The notes under the pieces: generated by a model
Databases searched by the model: none
Told to the model about the DNA's origin: nothing
Seen by the model: only the letters and a program-made list of their open reading frames with translations
Translations under genes and position numbers: made by a program
Part shown: in pieces, positions 41,873 through 42,545 of the stretch
Position numbering within the stretch: position 1 is the first letter of the stretch
Layout: each line of letters starts with the position of its first letter
Origin: Planctomycetaceae bacterium
Lineage (GTDB): Bacteria > Planctomycetota > Planctomycetia > Planctomycetales > Planctomycetaceae
NCBI GenBank assembly: GCA_021732995.1
Contig: JAKFWA010000104.1
Location: forward strand, 1 to 42,545
DNA length: 42,545 nt
Reading direction: 5' to 3'

Positions 41873-42545
41873 ATGCAGGATCAGGACAAAACTGGGTGGT
41901 CACGGCGTCAATTCTGGCTGACGGTGCTGGTGGTGTGGGGCACGTTTCTCGTGTACTCGTTCTGCCATGCGCCGATCCCAGGGGCCAATGAGCCGCATTA
42001 TCTGTGCAAAGCCAAGTACTACTGGCAGCCGGAGTGGTGCAACCGCGACCTGTTCCTGACGTCGTCCAATCCGCACCTGATGTTCTACGTCGTGGTCGGC
42101 TGGTTGGCTGAATGGTGTTCGCTCGACGTGATTGCCGTCCTCACTCGCGGCTTCGGTTACCTGCTGCTCGCGATTGGCTGGGTGCGGTTCACTCGCGTGC
42201 TGGCGGTGCAACCGGCGTTGAGCGTCGTCAGTGTCTGGCTGATGCTCGCGATGAATTCGGTCATCAGCCTGTCCGGTGAATGGCTGGTGGGCGGCATTGA
42301 GTCCAAAGTTTTTTCCTACGCGTTCGTGCTGTCCGGCTTAGCTGATGGCCTGCGTCACCGCTGGACTTTGACAGGATTGCAGCTCGGCCTGGCTGTGGCG
42401 TTCCATCCGCTCGTCGGACTGTGGAGCGTCATCGCGGCGGGTGCAGCAACGTTGTGGGAAGAGTGGCGAGCGGGTCGGCTTCTACTTTCGAGTTTCCTCC
42501 CCCAACCAAAAACTACCCTCGCCCCGGGCCACCGGGGAGAGGGGT
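41873..42545 (+). CDS. Multi-pass membrane protein, cut by the window end
   Basis: The frame starts at ATG 41873 and stays open to the end of the window (at least 224 residues). The first helix is FWLTVLVVWGTFLVYSF, followed by PIPGANEPHYLCKAKYYW, which resembles the first loop of planctomycete polyprenol-linked or unknown multi-pass membrane proteins. At least four more helices follow. The last part runs through a CCCTCGCCCC/GGGGAGAGGGG repeat (42516-42544), so the gene may be broken or extended there. It lies 53 nt after the ligase gene and is a candidate for the membrane step of the acyl pathway. Confidence 0.7.
   Translation, partial: MQDQDKTGWSRRQFWLTVLVVWGTFLVYSFCHAPIPGANEPHYLCKAKYYWQPEWCNRDLFLTSSNPHLMFYVVVGWLAEWCSLDVIAVLTRGFGYLLLAIGWVRFTRVLAVQPALSVVSVWLMLAMNSVISLSGEWLVGGIESKVFSYAFVLSGLADGLRHRWTLTGLQLGLAVAFHPLVGLWSVIAAGAATLWEEWRAGRLLLSSFLPQPKTTLAPGHRGEG
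42516..42544. repeat. Dispersed CCTCGCCCC/GGGGAGAGGGG element at window end
   Basis: CCCTCGCCCC pairs with GGGGAGAGGG around GGGCCACC with slight mismatch. It is related to the element at 19777-19817. It lies inside the open frame of the last gene and the window ends within it, so its full extent is unknown. Confidence 0.7.

Overview
The window looks like a chromosomal segment of a planctomycete (phylum Planctomycetota, probably Planctomycetaceae-like). The evidence is a secreted protein combining PSCyt1, DUF1549 and DUF1553, followed by its usual DUF1501 partner, a PVC-type haem-binding dehydrogenase-like protein, a methanofuran-biosynthesis (MfnF-type) gene of the kind found in bacteria with H4MPT-linked C1 metabolism, and several small planctomycete-type unknowns. 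No phage, transposase, integrase, CRISPR array or rRNA was seen. One tRNA is present, tRNA-Ser(GGA).

Layout. 0.1-5 kb: rlmN on the plus strand faces a minus-strand run of a degenerate YrdC-like/phosphatase fusion, rpiB, gcvH and gcvPA. 5.2-9.6 kb: the PSCyt1/DUF1549/DUF1553 and DUF1501 pair. 9.8-11.6 kb: a methyltransferase and mfnF. 11.6-15.4 kb: tRNA-Ser, a small unknown and the 1001-residue haem protein, all on the minus strand. 15.7-17.4 kb: an NfeD-like membrane protein and two unknowns. 17.5-19.7 kb: a signalling trio of HD-GYP-like, PilZ and CheY-like proteins ending at a strong intrinsic terminator. 19.9-23.2 kb (minus): a membrane protein, a PPP-type phosphoesterase, a secreted beta-helix protein and a 2-hydroxyacid dehydrogenase. 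23.4-26.6 kb: a lipoprotein M14 peptidase and a membrane-fused spermidine-synthase-like protein. 26.6-34.3 kb (minus): sthA, nrnA-like, a HEIGH metalloprotease-like protein, a DUF1573 protein and a TolC-family protein.

34.8-42.5 kb (plus): the most interesting region, a compact cluster of PIG-L deacetylase, ACP, KASIII, SDR, NeuD-like acyltransferase, second ACP, second SDR, small membrane protein, AMP-dependent ligase and a truncated multi-pass membrane protein. Two pairs of these genes overlap (by 1 and 4 nt). The set has all parts needed to activate a carboxylic acid, load it on a carrier protein, extend and reduce it once, and pass the acyl group to an amine or hydroxyl that could be freed by the deacetylase. 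There is no dehydratase or enoyl reductase in view, so a short 3-hydroxyacyl or 3-oxoacyl decoration is more likely than a full fatty acid. The product is unknown.

Intergenic DNA is rich in palindromic elements. One family (GTAGG-CGGAC palindromes) occurs twice inside the acyl cluster and as a half copy at the window start. A second (CCTCGCCCC/GGGGAGAGGGG) occurs near 19.8 kb and inside the open reading frame at the window end. A 29-nt perfect direct repeat flanks the small membrane-protein gene at 39.8 kb. Start codons were often moved downstream of the longest reading frame where a ribosome binding site or the family N-terminus supported it. All functions are read from motifs and family knowledge, without database searches.
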